From assembly GCF_037975245.1 (NCBI RefSeq), contig NC_092569.1:36822168-36886167 (forward strand): a DNA stretch of 64,000 nucleotides, given 5' to 3'. The first letter of the stretch is position 1, and each line of letters opens with the position of its first letter. Under the pieces are notes generated by a model. That model was given only the letters and a program-made list of their open reading frames with translations, searched no databases and had not been told where the DNA came from. This document shows, piece by piece, positions 12,376-25,000 of the stretch. This stretch comes from Apostichopus japonicus (Eukaryota; Echinodermata; Holothuroidea; Aspidochirotida; Stichopodidae). The position numbers and the translations under genes were made by a program.

Positions 12376-13243
12376 ATTCATCAATATCTTCTTTTTTGAA
12401 TTTCAACTCTACGTCTGTACCAGTGTGGTGATACAAAACAAAAGCAACACCTTTGGCTCGCAAGTATGCTTATTGGTGCTTTACAATCATCAGCATACAA
12501 AGTTTCCTTCCCATTCCGGAGAAACACACGCGCACTCTTCTTTTTTTTTGGGGGGGGGGGGAGGGCCTTAGCGCAACTACATTTTCAGAATGAAGTGATT
12601 TTTGTAGACTGGCAACGAACTGAAAACGTTTTTGTTTTAATTATTCGTTTATAGAACTTAATTTTATTTCTTTTATTCATTTCACCCGTCAACCCTTCAC
12701 ATATTTACAGATTTAAAGAACAAAGAAGTGTTCTTGCCTCTCTTCTTGAAAGTGGTTTTGAACGCTTTAACCCCCTTCGTAGATTCTGAAAGATTCCACT
12801 GCTACATTCTAGAGCTGACCATGGAGCTATAAACAGACAATCAGTCATCTCGGGTCAAGCGGAGATAAACTGACTTTAATAGTTTATTTAGCAAAATAGT
12901 CTTCAAGTGAAATAGGTCTACCCAGACATATATTTTATGCCGAAATCCCTTTCTGATTTATTTATGATCTCCATTAGCCATAGTTGGTAATGAACCATCC
13001 AAGTTACCCTATAGTGCCATTCTATGCATTTTGATTTTATCGTGTTCCCATTCATGTGCTTGTTCTTTCTCTTTGCGATTTTTCAATAGAAAGTTTCTCT
13101 TGGAGTGTAGAAGGCAGATCCACCATAAGAAGTCTCACTGGGTTTATTCCAACTAAACATAGTCCAGAGTTAGTGTGATTTTTTAGTTGATTTCCTTTCA
13201 TTGAGTTCTACCTAATTATTAATTATAACGTCCATAATCTAGC

Positions 13244-14544
13244 CAGGGACGTCTCTAGAGGGGGGTGTGGGGTGTCTCATCCCCCCCAATCTTGGTAAAA
13301 CTGACGAAAGTTGGAAAATTTTTGTGCGACAGTCGGAATTTCCGACTGTCGCACTCGAATTTTTCCGACTGGGGCACTCGAATTTTCAAATATTCTTGTA
13401 GTGACCTAAAATTTTCGGTCAAAATTGACCTTGAATCAATCATATTTGCTACGATTTCCTTGTCACAATGAGAAATTGTATGTCGCGATCTTTATACTCC
13501 ACCATACAAAACTTCGTATGATTTTGAATACTCTAAAAAAAATGCCTAATAGAACTTCTGCACAACATATACTATTAAAACGCTCAATGCTAATCTACGG
13601 AAGCTTAAAAATGCCATCGACATAAGAAAAACTTTGCCCCATAAGGTGAAATTTTTCTGTAAATTGTTTAGATAACAAGATAAAATGTTATCAAAAAACA
13701 GAAAAATGTTGCATTGCTTACTTGCTTTAAATGAGTATTTGAACAATTTTGTGAAAAATGTTTAATTGAAAACTAATCAAATCTCGTCAATTAGTCATTT
13801 TTTGCTGCTAAATGTTCATTTGTTTACTTCATTCCATAAGAACAATTGAAAAACTTTTCTGAGAAATGTTTAATTGACAACTTATCTTATCTCGTCAATT
13901 GGACATTTTTGGCAAAATGTTCAATTGTTCACTTCATTCCAATTGAGCAATTGAAAAAATTTCTGCAAAATGTTTAATTGACAACTTATCGTATAACGTC
14001 AACTCAACATTTTTCTGCAAAATGTTTAATTGTTCACATCATTCCAAATGCTCAGTTGGAATGAAGTGAACAATGTTTTTTTTTATTCATGTGAGTGATA
14101 AATAGCCCCACCCCCACCCCCAAGAAAATAATATTAAGCCCGCCAGGAAAAAGCACTGTATTTTTGGGTAATTCACTATGTCGTCGAATATAATTTTCGA
14201 AAAAAAGTTTCCCCTTTGTTACATTAACATAGCTTTTTTAGTCAGTAGTCTATGTAGCTTATCAAGCAGATAACTTGTACTCAGTTGCTTACTCGCTTAA
14301 CCAGGGTGATTGATAAGTTTGTAAAGTGAGGGCCAGTGGTACAAATGTACCGAGAAAAGTTTGGAACAAAAGTGCAGTCGCGAAAGATAGGGTGTCTGAC
14401 TGACACTGACCGTATCGTTGACGAGTATAGTGCAGGGGGGGGGGGGGGTACAAGGCAGCAGTCGGAATTTTCTGGCTCCAAAACCCATCCAGTTGGAATT
14501 TCAGCCACTAAACCCCCAATCATCATGCATTAGCTACGTCCCTG
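13244..14544. mobile_element. hAT-like element inside the foldback core
   Basis: Ends CAGGGACGTCTCTAGAG and TAGCTACGTCCCTG are inverted (CAGGGACGT/ACGTCCCTG). The flanking octamers AATCTAGC (13236-13243) and TATCTAGC (14545-14552) match at 7 of 8 positions, as expected of an aged 8-bp target duplication. The interior has the inverted pair around TCGGAATTTCCGACTGTCGC and AT-rich sub-repeats. There is no ORF of note. Confidence 0.7.
13785..14080. repeat. Degenerate ~110-bp repeat in the hAT-like element
   Basis: Three diverged copies of a segment containing TTAATTGACAACTTATC, CGTCAATT, CAAAATGTTCAATTGTTCAC and TTCATTCCAA. Confidence 0.7.
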
Positions 14545-15829
14545 TATCTAGCTATGCAAATTTTACACAATACACAAAACACATTCAATCCATTAGCAAA
14601 AGTGCTAGATTTAAGGTCAATTTCGCGTTTGTTAATTTAAGTCAAAAATACACTTTCTAATCACTTACAATTGTATTTAATGTATTAATTCTTCGGTAAA
14701 TATCAATTAGGCTATATGCTGAGTCAATTATGGAAGTATAGAAGTCAAGAGAAATATTACATGCTTAATATCCACCCCCCCACCCCTCCCCATTTATTCT
14801 CTGATTGAATTGAAATGTACTTGCAGAAGAAAAATTTTCATGCCAAATTACTTTAATCTGGTAGAATTGATACACTTTTACCAATCTATGTGCAAAGATG
14901 TTCCATACACTATTACTCAATACTTCATAAGATAAATTTGAAGGAGCGGAATAAAGGACCATGCGTTCTGATTGTAATTGAATGATTCATTCAGGATGTT
15001 TCCTAGAAGTTTTCTCTCGTAAAAGAGCGCTTGAACATTAGGCTCGAACTAATTGATACCGATGTACGAGCTGACTGCCTACCGTCATTTAACGTCCATG
15101 GAATACCTTTAAAAGGCTGAGAGTTCATATTTATCATAGCGTGATTGCTCCCTCGCGTCGAACCATTAAAATTGATAGATAACTGAAATAATCTGCAGCA
15201 TGTTGACAGTTTAACTGCTCTTTTGCATTTGTATTCCCAAATGAATGAAATATCGGAATATCTTTCCTTCTACGAATGTCTCTGACCCACGTTAGGAGAG
15301 TTAAAGTGATATTGTTCAATGTTTGAACGTTACTGCATGTACCATTAATTCATGGTACTTGGTAGGCCTATATAGGGGATGGTTTATTTCTTTGATTGTT
15401 TCTCCGGCTGTAGCTTCATTGGGCTATCATGACAGTGCAAGCCTGCTACAAGCCTGCTACAGCCTTGCTACGGCCTTGCTACAGCCATAGAAAGATGCTG
15501 TCGCTTTATGCCATCGTGTTCAAATATCTGCCACATTGCAATTTTTCCCTTTTGATTAGGCTGAAATTTCGTAAGTGATTTGAGTAAGTAAAAGTGTTAT
15601 ATGCTAACATATCGATGAATTCGGAAATCATTTAGAGGCTTTTTTAAATTGTAAAAACTTTCCGACAGAATTTGGCCATGTATATAGACATTCTGCCATT
15701 AATTGGAATGCACTTAAAACGAGGTCTCTCTTTTTCATTCCTTGAGGGTCCAAAGTGCAATTTGTAATGCTACCGGTTGACACTAAACGCACGATACATA
15801 ACATATGAGATGGACACTCATTTAAGAAG

Positions 15830-18800
15830 TGATGATGTAGTGGTCATTTAAATTGGTCAAGCACACTTTGGACCTGGCAAGACGTATTATGGTACTCTTC
15901 TACACTGTCTTAAAAAATCATATGACCCATCGGTTAGGTGGTCCAAGGCGTTCTGGTCTGGATTAGGGCCCAAAGCTTTTTCGTGGTCCCTTTTCACTCA
16001 TTAAAGAAGCAATGATTTAGTGGTCATTTAAATTGGTAAAGCACGCTTTGGACCGGGCAAGACGCATTATGGTACCCTTCTACAATGTCCTTAGAGTTCA
16101 TGTTAACCATCGGTTTGGTGGTCCAAAGCGTGCTGCATGGATTAGGGCCCAAAGCTTTTTCGTGGTCCCGTTACACTCGATGATGAAGTAATGATTTAAT
16201 GGTCAGTTTAATTGGTCAAGCACGCTTTGGACCGGGCAAGACGCATTATGGTAATCTTCTACAATGTCCTTAGAGTTCATGTTAACCATCGGTTTGGTGG
16301 TCCAAAGCGTGCTGCATGGATTAGGGCCCAAAGCTTTTTCGTGGTCCCGTTACACTCGATGATGAAGTAATGATTTAATGGTCAGTTTAATTGGTCAAGC
16401 ACGCTTTGGACCGGGCAAGACGCATTATGGTACTCTTCTACAATGTCCTTAGAGTTCATGTTAACCATCGGTTTGGTGGTCCAAAGCGTGCTGCATGGAT
16501 TAGGGTCCAAAGCTTTTTCGTGGTCCCGTTACACTCGATGATGAAGTAATGATTTAATGGTCAGTTTAATTGGTCAAGCACGCTTTGGACCGGGCAAGAC
16601 GCATTATGGTACTCTTTTACAAAGTCCTTAGAGTACATGTTACCCATTGGTTAGGTGGTCCAAAGCGTGCTGCATGGATTAGGGCCCAAAGCTTTTTCAT
16701 GGTCCCGTTACACTCATTAAAGAAGTAATGATTTAGTGGTCATTTAAATTGGTCAAGCACGCTTTGGACCGGGCAAGACGCATTATGGTACTCTTCTACA
16801 ATGTCCTTAGAGTTCATGTTAACCATCGGTTTGGTGGTCCAAAGCGTGCTGCATGGATGAGGGCCCAAAGATTTTTCGTGGTCCCTTTTCACTCGATGAT
16901 GAAGTAATGATTTAGTGGTCATTTAAATTGGTCAAGCACGCTTTGGACCGGGCAAGACGCATTATGGTAATCTTCTACAATGTCCTTAGAGTTCATGTTA
17001 ACCATCGGTTTGGTGGTCCAAAGCGTGCTGCATGGATTAGGGCCCAAAGCTTTTTCGTGGTCCCGTTACACTCGATGATGAAGTAATGATTTAATGGTCA
17101 GTTTAATTGGTCAAGCACGCTTTGGAACGGGCAAGACGCATTATGGTACTCTTTTACAAAGTCCTTAGAGTACATGTTACCTATTGGTTAGGTGGTCCAA
17201 AGCGTGCTGCATGGATTAGGGCCCAAAGCTTTTTCATGGTCCAATTACACTCATTAAAGAAGTAATGATTTAGTGGTCATTTAAATTGGTCAAGCACGCT
17301 TTGGACCGGGCAAGACGCATTATGGTACTCTTCTACAATGTCCTTAGAGTTCATGTTAACCATCGGTTTGGTGGTCCAAAGCGTGCTGCATGGATTAGGG
17401 CCCAAAGCTTTTTCGTGGTCCCGTTACACTCGATGATGAAGTAATGATTTAATGGTCAGTTTAATTGGTCAAGCACGCTTTGGACCGGGCAAGACGCATT
17501 ATGGTACTCTTTTACAATGTCCTTAGAGTTCATGTTAACCATCGGTTTGGTGGTCCAAAGCGTGCTGCATGGATTAGGGCCCAAAGCTTTTTCGTGGTCC
17601 CGTTACACTCGATGATGAAGTAATGATTTAATGGTCAGTTTAATTGGTCAAGCACGCTTTGGACCGGGCAAGACGCATTATGGTAATCTTCTACAATGTC
17701 CTTAGAGTTAATGTTAACCATCGGTTTGGTGGTCCAAAGCGTGCTGCATGGATTAGGGCCCAAAGCTTTTTCGTGGTCCCGTTACACTCGATGATGAAGT
17801 AATGATTTAATGGTCAGTTTAATTGGTCAAGCACGCTTTGGACCGGGCAAGACGCATTATGGTACTCTTTTACAATGTCCTTAGAGTTCATGTTAACCAT
17901 CGGTTTGGTGGTCCAAAGCGTGCTGCATGGATTAGGGCCCAAAGCTTTTTCGTGGTCCCGTTACACTCGATGATGAAGTAATGATTTAATGGTCAGTTTA
18001 ATTGGTCAAGCACGCTTTGGACCGGGCAAGACGCATTATGGTAATCTTCTACAATGTCCTTAGAGTTAATGTTAACCATCGGTTTGGTGGTCCAAAGCGT
18101 GCTGCATGGATGAGGGCCCAAAGCTTTTTCGTGGTCCCGTTACACTCGATGATGAAGTAATGATTTAATGGTCATTTAAATTGGTCAAGCACGCTTTGGA
18201 CCGGGCAAGACGCATTACGGTACTCTTCTACAATGTCCTTAGAGTACATGTTACCCATTGGTTAGGTGGTCCAAGGCGTGCTGCATGGATTAGGGCCCAA
18301 AGCTTTTTCGTGGTCCCGTTACACTCGATGATGAAGTAATGATTTAATGGTCATTTAAATTGGTCAAGCACTCTTTGGACCGGGCAAGACGCATTATGTT
18401 ACCCTTCTACAAGGTCCTCAGACTTCCCATGACCCATTGGTTGGGCGGTCCAAGGCGTGCTGGATTTGATTAGGGCCCTCATGTTTTTATTTCAGTTCCC
18501 GTTAAATTTATTTAAAAAAATGTTGGTTTAATGGTCATTTTAATTGGTCAAGCCTTCTTTGGACCGGGCAAGACGCATTATGGTATCCTTCTACAATGTG
18601 TTAAGAATTCATATGACCCATTGGTAAGGTGGTCCAAGGCGTGCTAGTCTTGATTAGGGCCTAAAGTAATTTTTTTACATTAATTTAAGAGCTGATGAAG
18701 TACTGGTCATTTTAGTTGGTCAAAAACTATTTGGACCGGGCAAGATGCATTATGGTACCCTTCTACATAGTTATAAGAGTTCATATGACCCATGGGCCAT

Positions 18801-18971
18801 AGATAAACCTCTTTCCACGACCATATGTTGAACATCTTGTAAGAAAGCTTTTGTCTTGCCAGAGGTGTTACGTCGATACCATTGTCGAATACGTAACTGA
18901 ATCGGTAGCAGTTACTCATTCGCGAATGTCGAACGAGGAACGGGGAATAAGTATCTAACTTCACACCGGTC
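15830..18971 (-). repeat. Right foldback arm: ~17 inverted units of the ~179-bp satellite
   Basis: Reverse complement of the left-arm unit (CTTTGGACCGGGCAAGACGC; CCCAAAGCTTTTTCGTGGTC). The arm shows its own recent duplications, for example units with AATCTTCTACAATGTCC recurring near 16250, 16970, 17690 and 18050. So the two arms were homogenised separately. Confidence 0.92.
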
Positions 18972-19024
18972 TGGAATGGTTCGTAACATTTGGTCTAAGA
19001 ACAAGGTCGACAAATACCATCAAA
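18972..19024 (+). promoter_or_regulatory. Residual MRPL13 upstream sequence (53 bp)
   Basis: Only 53 bp separate the foldback terminus from the proposed MRPL13 ATG. No TATA box is seen. The segment starts with the target repeat TGGAATG. The MRPL13 transcription start must be here or inside the transposon end unless the start codon is wrongly placed. Confidence 0.4.
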
Positions 19025-19045
19025 ATGTCTAGTAAGGTTACACAG
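19025..19045 (+). CDS. MRPL13: MRPL13 exon 1 (MSSKVTQ)
   Basis: ATCAAAATGTCTAGTAAGG starts the frame; the exon ends ACACAG|GTTGGT in phase 0, meeting the CAA of exon 2 to give Q-QWATF as in vertebrates. The donor is weak beyond CAG|GT, so this is the least certain exon. Confidence 0.72.
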
Positions 19046-22000
19046 GTTGGTCAGCTCGAAATCTTTGATACTTTTATTGGGCTAGCGGTCGGACCAAAAA
19101 GCAACGTTGATGCAGTAGCCTACAGTAGACTCTGTTACTAGGGCTGTACTGTGTACTACTCCCTAATGCATGTTAGGCCTAGGCTAAGACAAGCTAGGCT
19201 AAGTAAGACTAAGCGTAAAGACCAAGCTTGGTGTGAACTAGGCCTATAGCCCCCTAGGCTAGGACTAACTTAGGCCTAAAACAAACAAGTAACGGGTGCA
19301 GAAGGTGCATTGTCTGCTACACAACCATTAGCTTCTCGGTTATTGGCTTCAACTTCAAGGTTAAGACCAAGCTAGGCTAAGACAAATCTTGTTGGGCCCT
19401 AGGCTAGGCTCCCTAGGCATGTTTGTTTATTTGTTAGGCCTATATTCACACTCAGATTGTTCAAAATACAAAAAAAATTACAAAGACATAATAGACAAAT
19501 AGGACGGAATTGAAAAGAACAAAAAGAGTAACAGGAGCTAAACCCATTGGGCTGACAGAACGTCGGCCCATTTCCAATGGGGCCCTAGTAGTATAGTCAG
19601 TATTGCGAAGTTTGGAACACTGCGAAGTTCGGACACCCCTAAGAAATACACGATTTCACCATGATAACCTACAGCAACAGCCAATTTCACGAAAAAATGC
19701 GAAGCTACAGTTATTTTCTCTCCAAAATGACCCGTGTGCTAGCAAGTACTTACATATTTGCCAATAAAATGACGGAGATCTATTAAGTCTGTTATAATTA
19801 CTGAAAGAGCAACTGCGCCACCAATTTTATCACCAGCGCCACACTGTGGGCAGGGTGTCCGAACTTCACAATATTCTAGCAAAGAAATACCAGTTCCACA
19901 ATCACGAAGAATCTTCTTAGAATACAACATGAAAACAGTTTGCAGGAAAGAAGTTTGGCCGTGTATCGTAATATAACACACTTCTCCCACCATATCAAGT
20001 ATATTTTCAGGTGATCCAGAAGATATAGTTTTGGGATGTTTCAAGGCTTAGGTGTCCGAACTTCGAAGTGTCCATGCTAGTAGTTGAGTCTCGTCTATCC
20101 GACATGCTCAGTGATTAACCTCCGCCACGTATCACGATCTTGCGCAAGGTTTATTGCTTCCTCGAAATTGTTAATATTAAAGTCTTTAAATTGCGACTTT
20201 ATTTTTCCAAGCAAGGTAGTCACAGGCCTTCCTACTGGTTTAGCAGTATGTCTCAATGCTTCTCTTAAAGCAACCTTTGCTACATGACCAAAAAATCTCA
20301 ATCTTCTATGTGCGACTATGGATGACCAAACAAACAATTGCATTTTCAATGGTAAATACTAATGAAACCAATAAATAAGACTCAAAAAACGTATATATTG
20401 CACAAAATACTGGAGTGCCTCCCTCTCCCCCACACCCTAAATTACATGAGATGCTTCCTTAACTCAGCTTCAAAAAGATGAGAAGGCTTGATGGATTTGA
20501 ATATGATTTGGAAGAGCATTCCAATCCTGAATTGCCGTGAAGTAGAAAGTAGAGCTACTGTACACACCGCCCTTAGAATCAATAACATAGAAATTGTGAT
20601 GTCTTGAACGAGTCCCCTAGGGCTAGTTTAGTTCAGTTTAGTAGAAAAAAAGGATCATGAGGGACACTCAAGTCCCCATCAAGGACCCTATAGGAGAGCA
20701 CAAAAAAAACTGAAGACACAAACACTCAGACCCGATTACAATGCTTAAAGTGCTTGTCCAAAGCATTCTTATACCCATTCACAATACTTGCAAGTACAAC
20801 TTTCTCAGGCAAACCGTTCCACTCATTCACAACCCTATTAGAAAAATAGTTATGCAGAATATTAAGCCTGCTTTGTGACTTTTGGAGTTTGAAACAATGA
20901 CCTCTGGTACAACTACTAGCAAACATGAAAAAGTCAGTGAAGGATAAATTTTCAAAACCATTCACAATCTTGAAAACCTGAATCAGTCACCACGTAACCT
21001 CCTAAGCTCCAGTGTGGTGAGATTCATCAGTTGTAACCGCCTATAATAAGGAACACTCTTAAGGAACTAATCATTCTAGTAGCCCTCCTCTGGACCTTTT
21101 CGAGTACTTCCTTTATCCAAACTGTAGCAAAATATGGTTCCAAGCCTGCACGGCATACTCCAGATGAGGCCTAACCAACTGCTTATAAAGCCTAAAGTTC
21201 TATTATGTCCTCTTTCAGAAAACTGAAGTTCCTCTTGATCATACCTAAAACCCTATTACTTACTAAGGTCTATCCTAAAACAAACAAGTAACTGGTAAGA
21301 TCAAGGTGCAGTAGGTGCAGTGTCCGCTACATAACAATTAGCTGCCTGGTTAAAAACCACGCCATGCATGACATTCTCTTGGAGTAGGCTAGGCTTATTC
21401 CCAAACTGCTGCTGTTCAGTGTTGAGAACTAGTGAAACCTTCCGTTGACTTGTTACAGTACTTATATTTATAACTTAATCGTATCTCAAATTTGAGAATT
21501 GCAAATGGGGTTTCTATCCTGTCAATGGTTTGAAATAAGCCTGTTACTTCTGTCACCCTGTATTGCAGGGGTGCTGAAACTAGTTGTCTGCACCTCTTGC
21601 AGTATTTGAGGCATTATTTTTATCGTCAGATGCAGAGGAAATCTTTAATGGTGTACTTCAGATGACCAAATTTGTTGACCAGACAGCCTACTGTAAATGA
21701 AAGCACAGTATGAGAACCAGGGACATTTTTAAATTTAGCCAATTGCTATTTTCTGGTTCATTTATAATGCTGTATTTTCAGTAATGCCTTTATAAGCCAA
21801 CAACCCAACAATACTAGATAATTATGGTTGTTTTACATCTGCTATTCACTTCTAGATTTATTTGTAGATTTACACTTGATTGAAAGAATGCATTGGTCAG
21901 TACAGTATATTGACTTACAATCATTTATGTCACTTATTTTCATTCCAGCAATGGGCGACTTTTGCAAGAATATGGTACATATTAAATGCTGATCGTCAAG

Positions 22001-25000
22001 CTGTGGGTCGTCTAGCTGGTGTGATTTGTCCAATACTCCAAGGAAATCATAAACCAATCTATCATCCATCAAGTAAGTTTGTATTTGCAACTTTGCAAGT
22101 TTTTTGCTTGCATTTTCCTTTAAATGTTCATTTCTGTCCAGCTTAGAACAAATTGTACGGAAAACGTATATCGGCATGTGGGATTGTACATAAGTAGTAA
22201 GTAAGTCAAACTTGTTTAAATCCCAAGCAGGAAATTGTATGTTTGCAGAAAATGTTGCAGAGTGAAATATAAATATGAAAAGATATAAAGAGGTGAAATA
22301 ATCAAAGATATAAAAAGAGAAATATCAAACAAGGTACAAACACTAAACTGGCCAAACAAGAATAAGGGAGTTTAATCAAATGTTTATTAGAAAAACTAAT
22401 TTGAGCATTGTGCCAAATAATGTGGTCAATCAGCTGACCTTGTAGAGAATGATCTGAGCCACCCACAAGGACCACACTTGACACACAAGTTACTTTCGTA
22501 GACCGAAACCACTTCCCCTCAGCATATATGGGCTACGGCTACCATCAGAATGCTGGAGTGTGGTTTTATATCTTCAGTAATACCTGTGTAAAACAATGAA
22601 TAAAGCAGAACTTATAAAGTAACGTAAGGCCCTAATTTTCCCCTACAAAGTGAATACTGAATTAAAGAATTCTAATCTACCTTTTTCTTTGGGAAATGTA
22701 AATAAATAAAACATGAGATCTCAATGAAAAGACTATTTAGATGCAAAGGCCTGGGAAGTGGGAAGGCAAACTTGAGGTATTTTTGGAAAAATTTCTGATG
22801 ATAGCACTCCTCTTAGATAGTGTAATGATTGTCCCTTTTAAGAAATTCCCTCCCCCCCCCCCACTTCAATTTTTTTTAAAGGCCCTAGTATATACACACG
22901 TCAAAGAATCACTATGTAAGATTTGGACGATAGACGATGTTTCTCCATGTTCCTCAACTGGCCCCCTAAGGGTTTTACCCAGGCTACCGCTCTGCCATCA
23001 CATTCAATTCCAGATGGTTGTCTGTACAAGATGTTTCTATTTATATGATCAATGTACAACTACTGTATGGTTAGATGGTTTATATCTTGATCATATTCAT
23101 TGGGTATTGTGCGGTATATGTACAGTATATTTAATTAAAATGGGATATTCCTTTTGAGAAGCTTTGATGCACAGGTTTGAGGAAGGACTTGATATTAGGC
23201 TACTCACTACTCAGCACTTACCTGTATCTTTTTAATGATGAGTTAGAAGGGTTGTTAGTAACAGATAAAAATTAAACATGGTGATAAATTCTTTATGGTC
23301 AAAGTACTGTATTCAATAGCTTGATTGAGAAAGAGTTGAATTGGCCAGCATCAGACTATGCCTACTTTGTTCTTTTCTCCAGGTGATTGTGGTGATCATG
23401 TTGTGGTTTACAACACCAGACACATCGCAATGGACGGTGAAGACTGGGTGAGGAAGAAGTACTACCACCACACTGGGTAGGACTAGTAACTTAAATAGTA
23501 AACAATCTCTATAACTAATACACTGTCCTTACTACTGTATGCAATGCGTGTGACACCGAAGAAGTACAACCACCACACTGGGTAGGACTAGTAACTTAAA
23601 TAGCAAACAAGCTATATAACTAATACACTGTCCTTACTACTGTATGCAATGCGTGTGACACCGAAGAAGTACAACCACCGCACTGGGTAGGACTAGTAAC
23701 TTAAATATTAAACAAGCTATATAACTAATACACTGTCCTTACTACTGTATGCAATGCGTGTGACACCGAAGAAGTACAACCACCACACTGGGTAGGACTA
23801 GTAACTTAAATAGTAAACAATCTCTATAACTAATACACTGTCCTCACTACTGTAGGCAATGCGTGATACCGAAGAAGTACAACCACCACACTGGGTAGGA
23901 CTAATAACTTAAATATTAAACAAGCTATATAACTAATACACTGTCATTACTACTGTAGGTAATGAATGTGACACCGAATCAGGTATCTCGTAAGCTTTTA
24001 AGGAAAGTGAAGGGATAACCAGTATCACTATTTATTCCTTTATATATAACAGCTATTGAAAAGTGTCAAGTAAAGATTGTTTAAGGTCAACAGTTTATGA
24101 AACATGAATCAGAAATTGCTTCTTGCACATGAATCAGAAATTGCTTCTTGTACATGTTAGCAGTATTAAACAAGCTCTGTCTGCATCTTAATGAAACTAA
24201 ACATTTCTGACAATATTAATACATCATTCAACATTATTTTACAGATACCCTAAAGGGTTCTCAGCCACACCTGCGTATGAAGTTCATGCTAATGACCCTA
24301 CAAAGGTAATCAAGTGTTGAGTTTTATTGTAATACCTATAGCTTATAAGTTCATGCTAATGACCCTACAAAGGTAATCAGGTGTTGAGTTTTATTGTAAT
24401 ACCTACAGCTTATATGCTAATGACCCTACAAAGGTAATCAGGTGTTGAGTTTTATTGTAATACCTACAGCTTATAAGTTCATGCTAATGACCCTACATAG
24501 GTAATTACGCGTTGAGTTTTATTGTAATACCTTTAGCTTATAAGTTCATGCTAATGACCCTACATAGGTAATTACGCGTTGAGTTTTATTGTAATACCTT
24601 TAGCTTATAAGTTCATGCTAATGACCCTACAAAGGTAATCACGTGTTGAGTTTTATTGTAATACCTATAGCTTATAAGTTCATGCTAATGACCCTACCAA
24701 GGTAATCAAGTGTTGAGTTTTATTGTAATACCTTTAGCTTATAAGTTCATGCTAATGACCCTACAAAGGTAATCACGTGTTGAGTTTAATTGTAATACCT
24801 ATAGCTTATAAGTTCATGCTAATGACCCTACAAAGGTAATCAGGTGTTGAGTTTTATTGTAATACCTACAGCTTATAAGTTCATGCTAATGACCCTACAT
24901 AGGTAATTACGCGTTGAGTTTTATTGTAATACCTTTAGCTTATAAGTTCATGCTAATGACCCTACAAAGGTAATCACGTGTTGAGTTTTATTGTAATACC

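Larger units (their letters stand above)
12376..15829. other. Core of foldback element, no gene recognised
   Basis: Single-copy AT-rich sequence between the two arms. It holds a hAT-like insertion (13244-14544), a G tract at 12549, and short repeats of GCCTTGCTACAGCC type at 15440-15485. No ORF longer than about 80 codons looks like a transposase. Confidence 0.6.
8326..18971. mobile_element. 10.6-kb foldback transposon with satellite-repeat inverted arms
   Basis: The outer ~190 bp at each end are inverted copies: GACCGGTGTGAAGTTAGATA at 8326 and its complement ending at 18971, over 90% identical by eye. Each arm continues inward as opposite-strand arrays of a ~179-bp unit (left ~4 kb, right ~3.1 kb) around a 3.4-kb unique core. 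The direct repeat TGGAATG flanks it at 8319-8325 and 18972-18978. Long inverted repeats made of tandem units are the hallmark of foldback elements (Drosophila FB and Galileo, sea urchin TU). No transposase ORF is visible in the core, so it looks non-autonomous. The superfamily is unresolved: a 7-bp duplication recalls Galileo/P, but the ends are not typical of it. Confidence 0.88.

Noticed and set aside
18707-18964. 85-codon minus frame at the right foldback terminus
   Set aside because: The corresponding frame in the left terminus has a stop after 19 codons and the frame enters the 179-bp satellite; not conserved as coding.
22741-23157. 138-codon plus ORF in MRPL13 intron 2
   Set aside because: Begins in a repeat remnant, contains poly-Pro from a C tract, and lies between two firmly placed exons; no recognisable domain.
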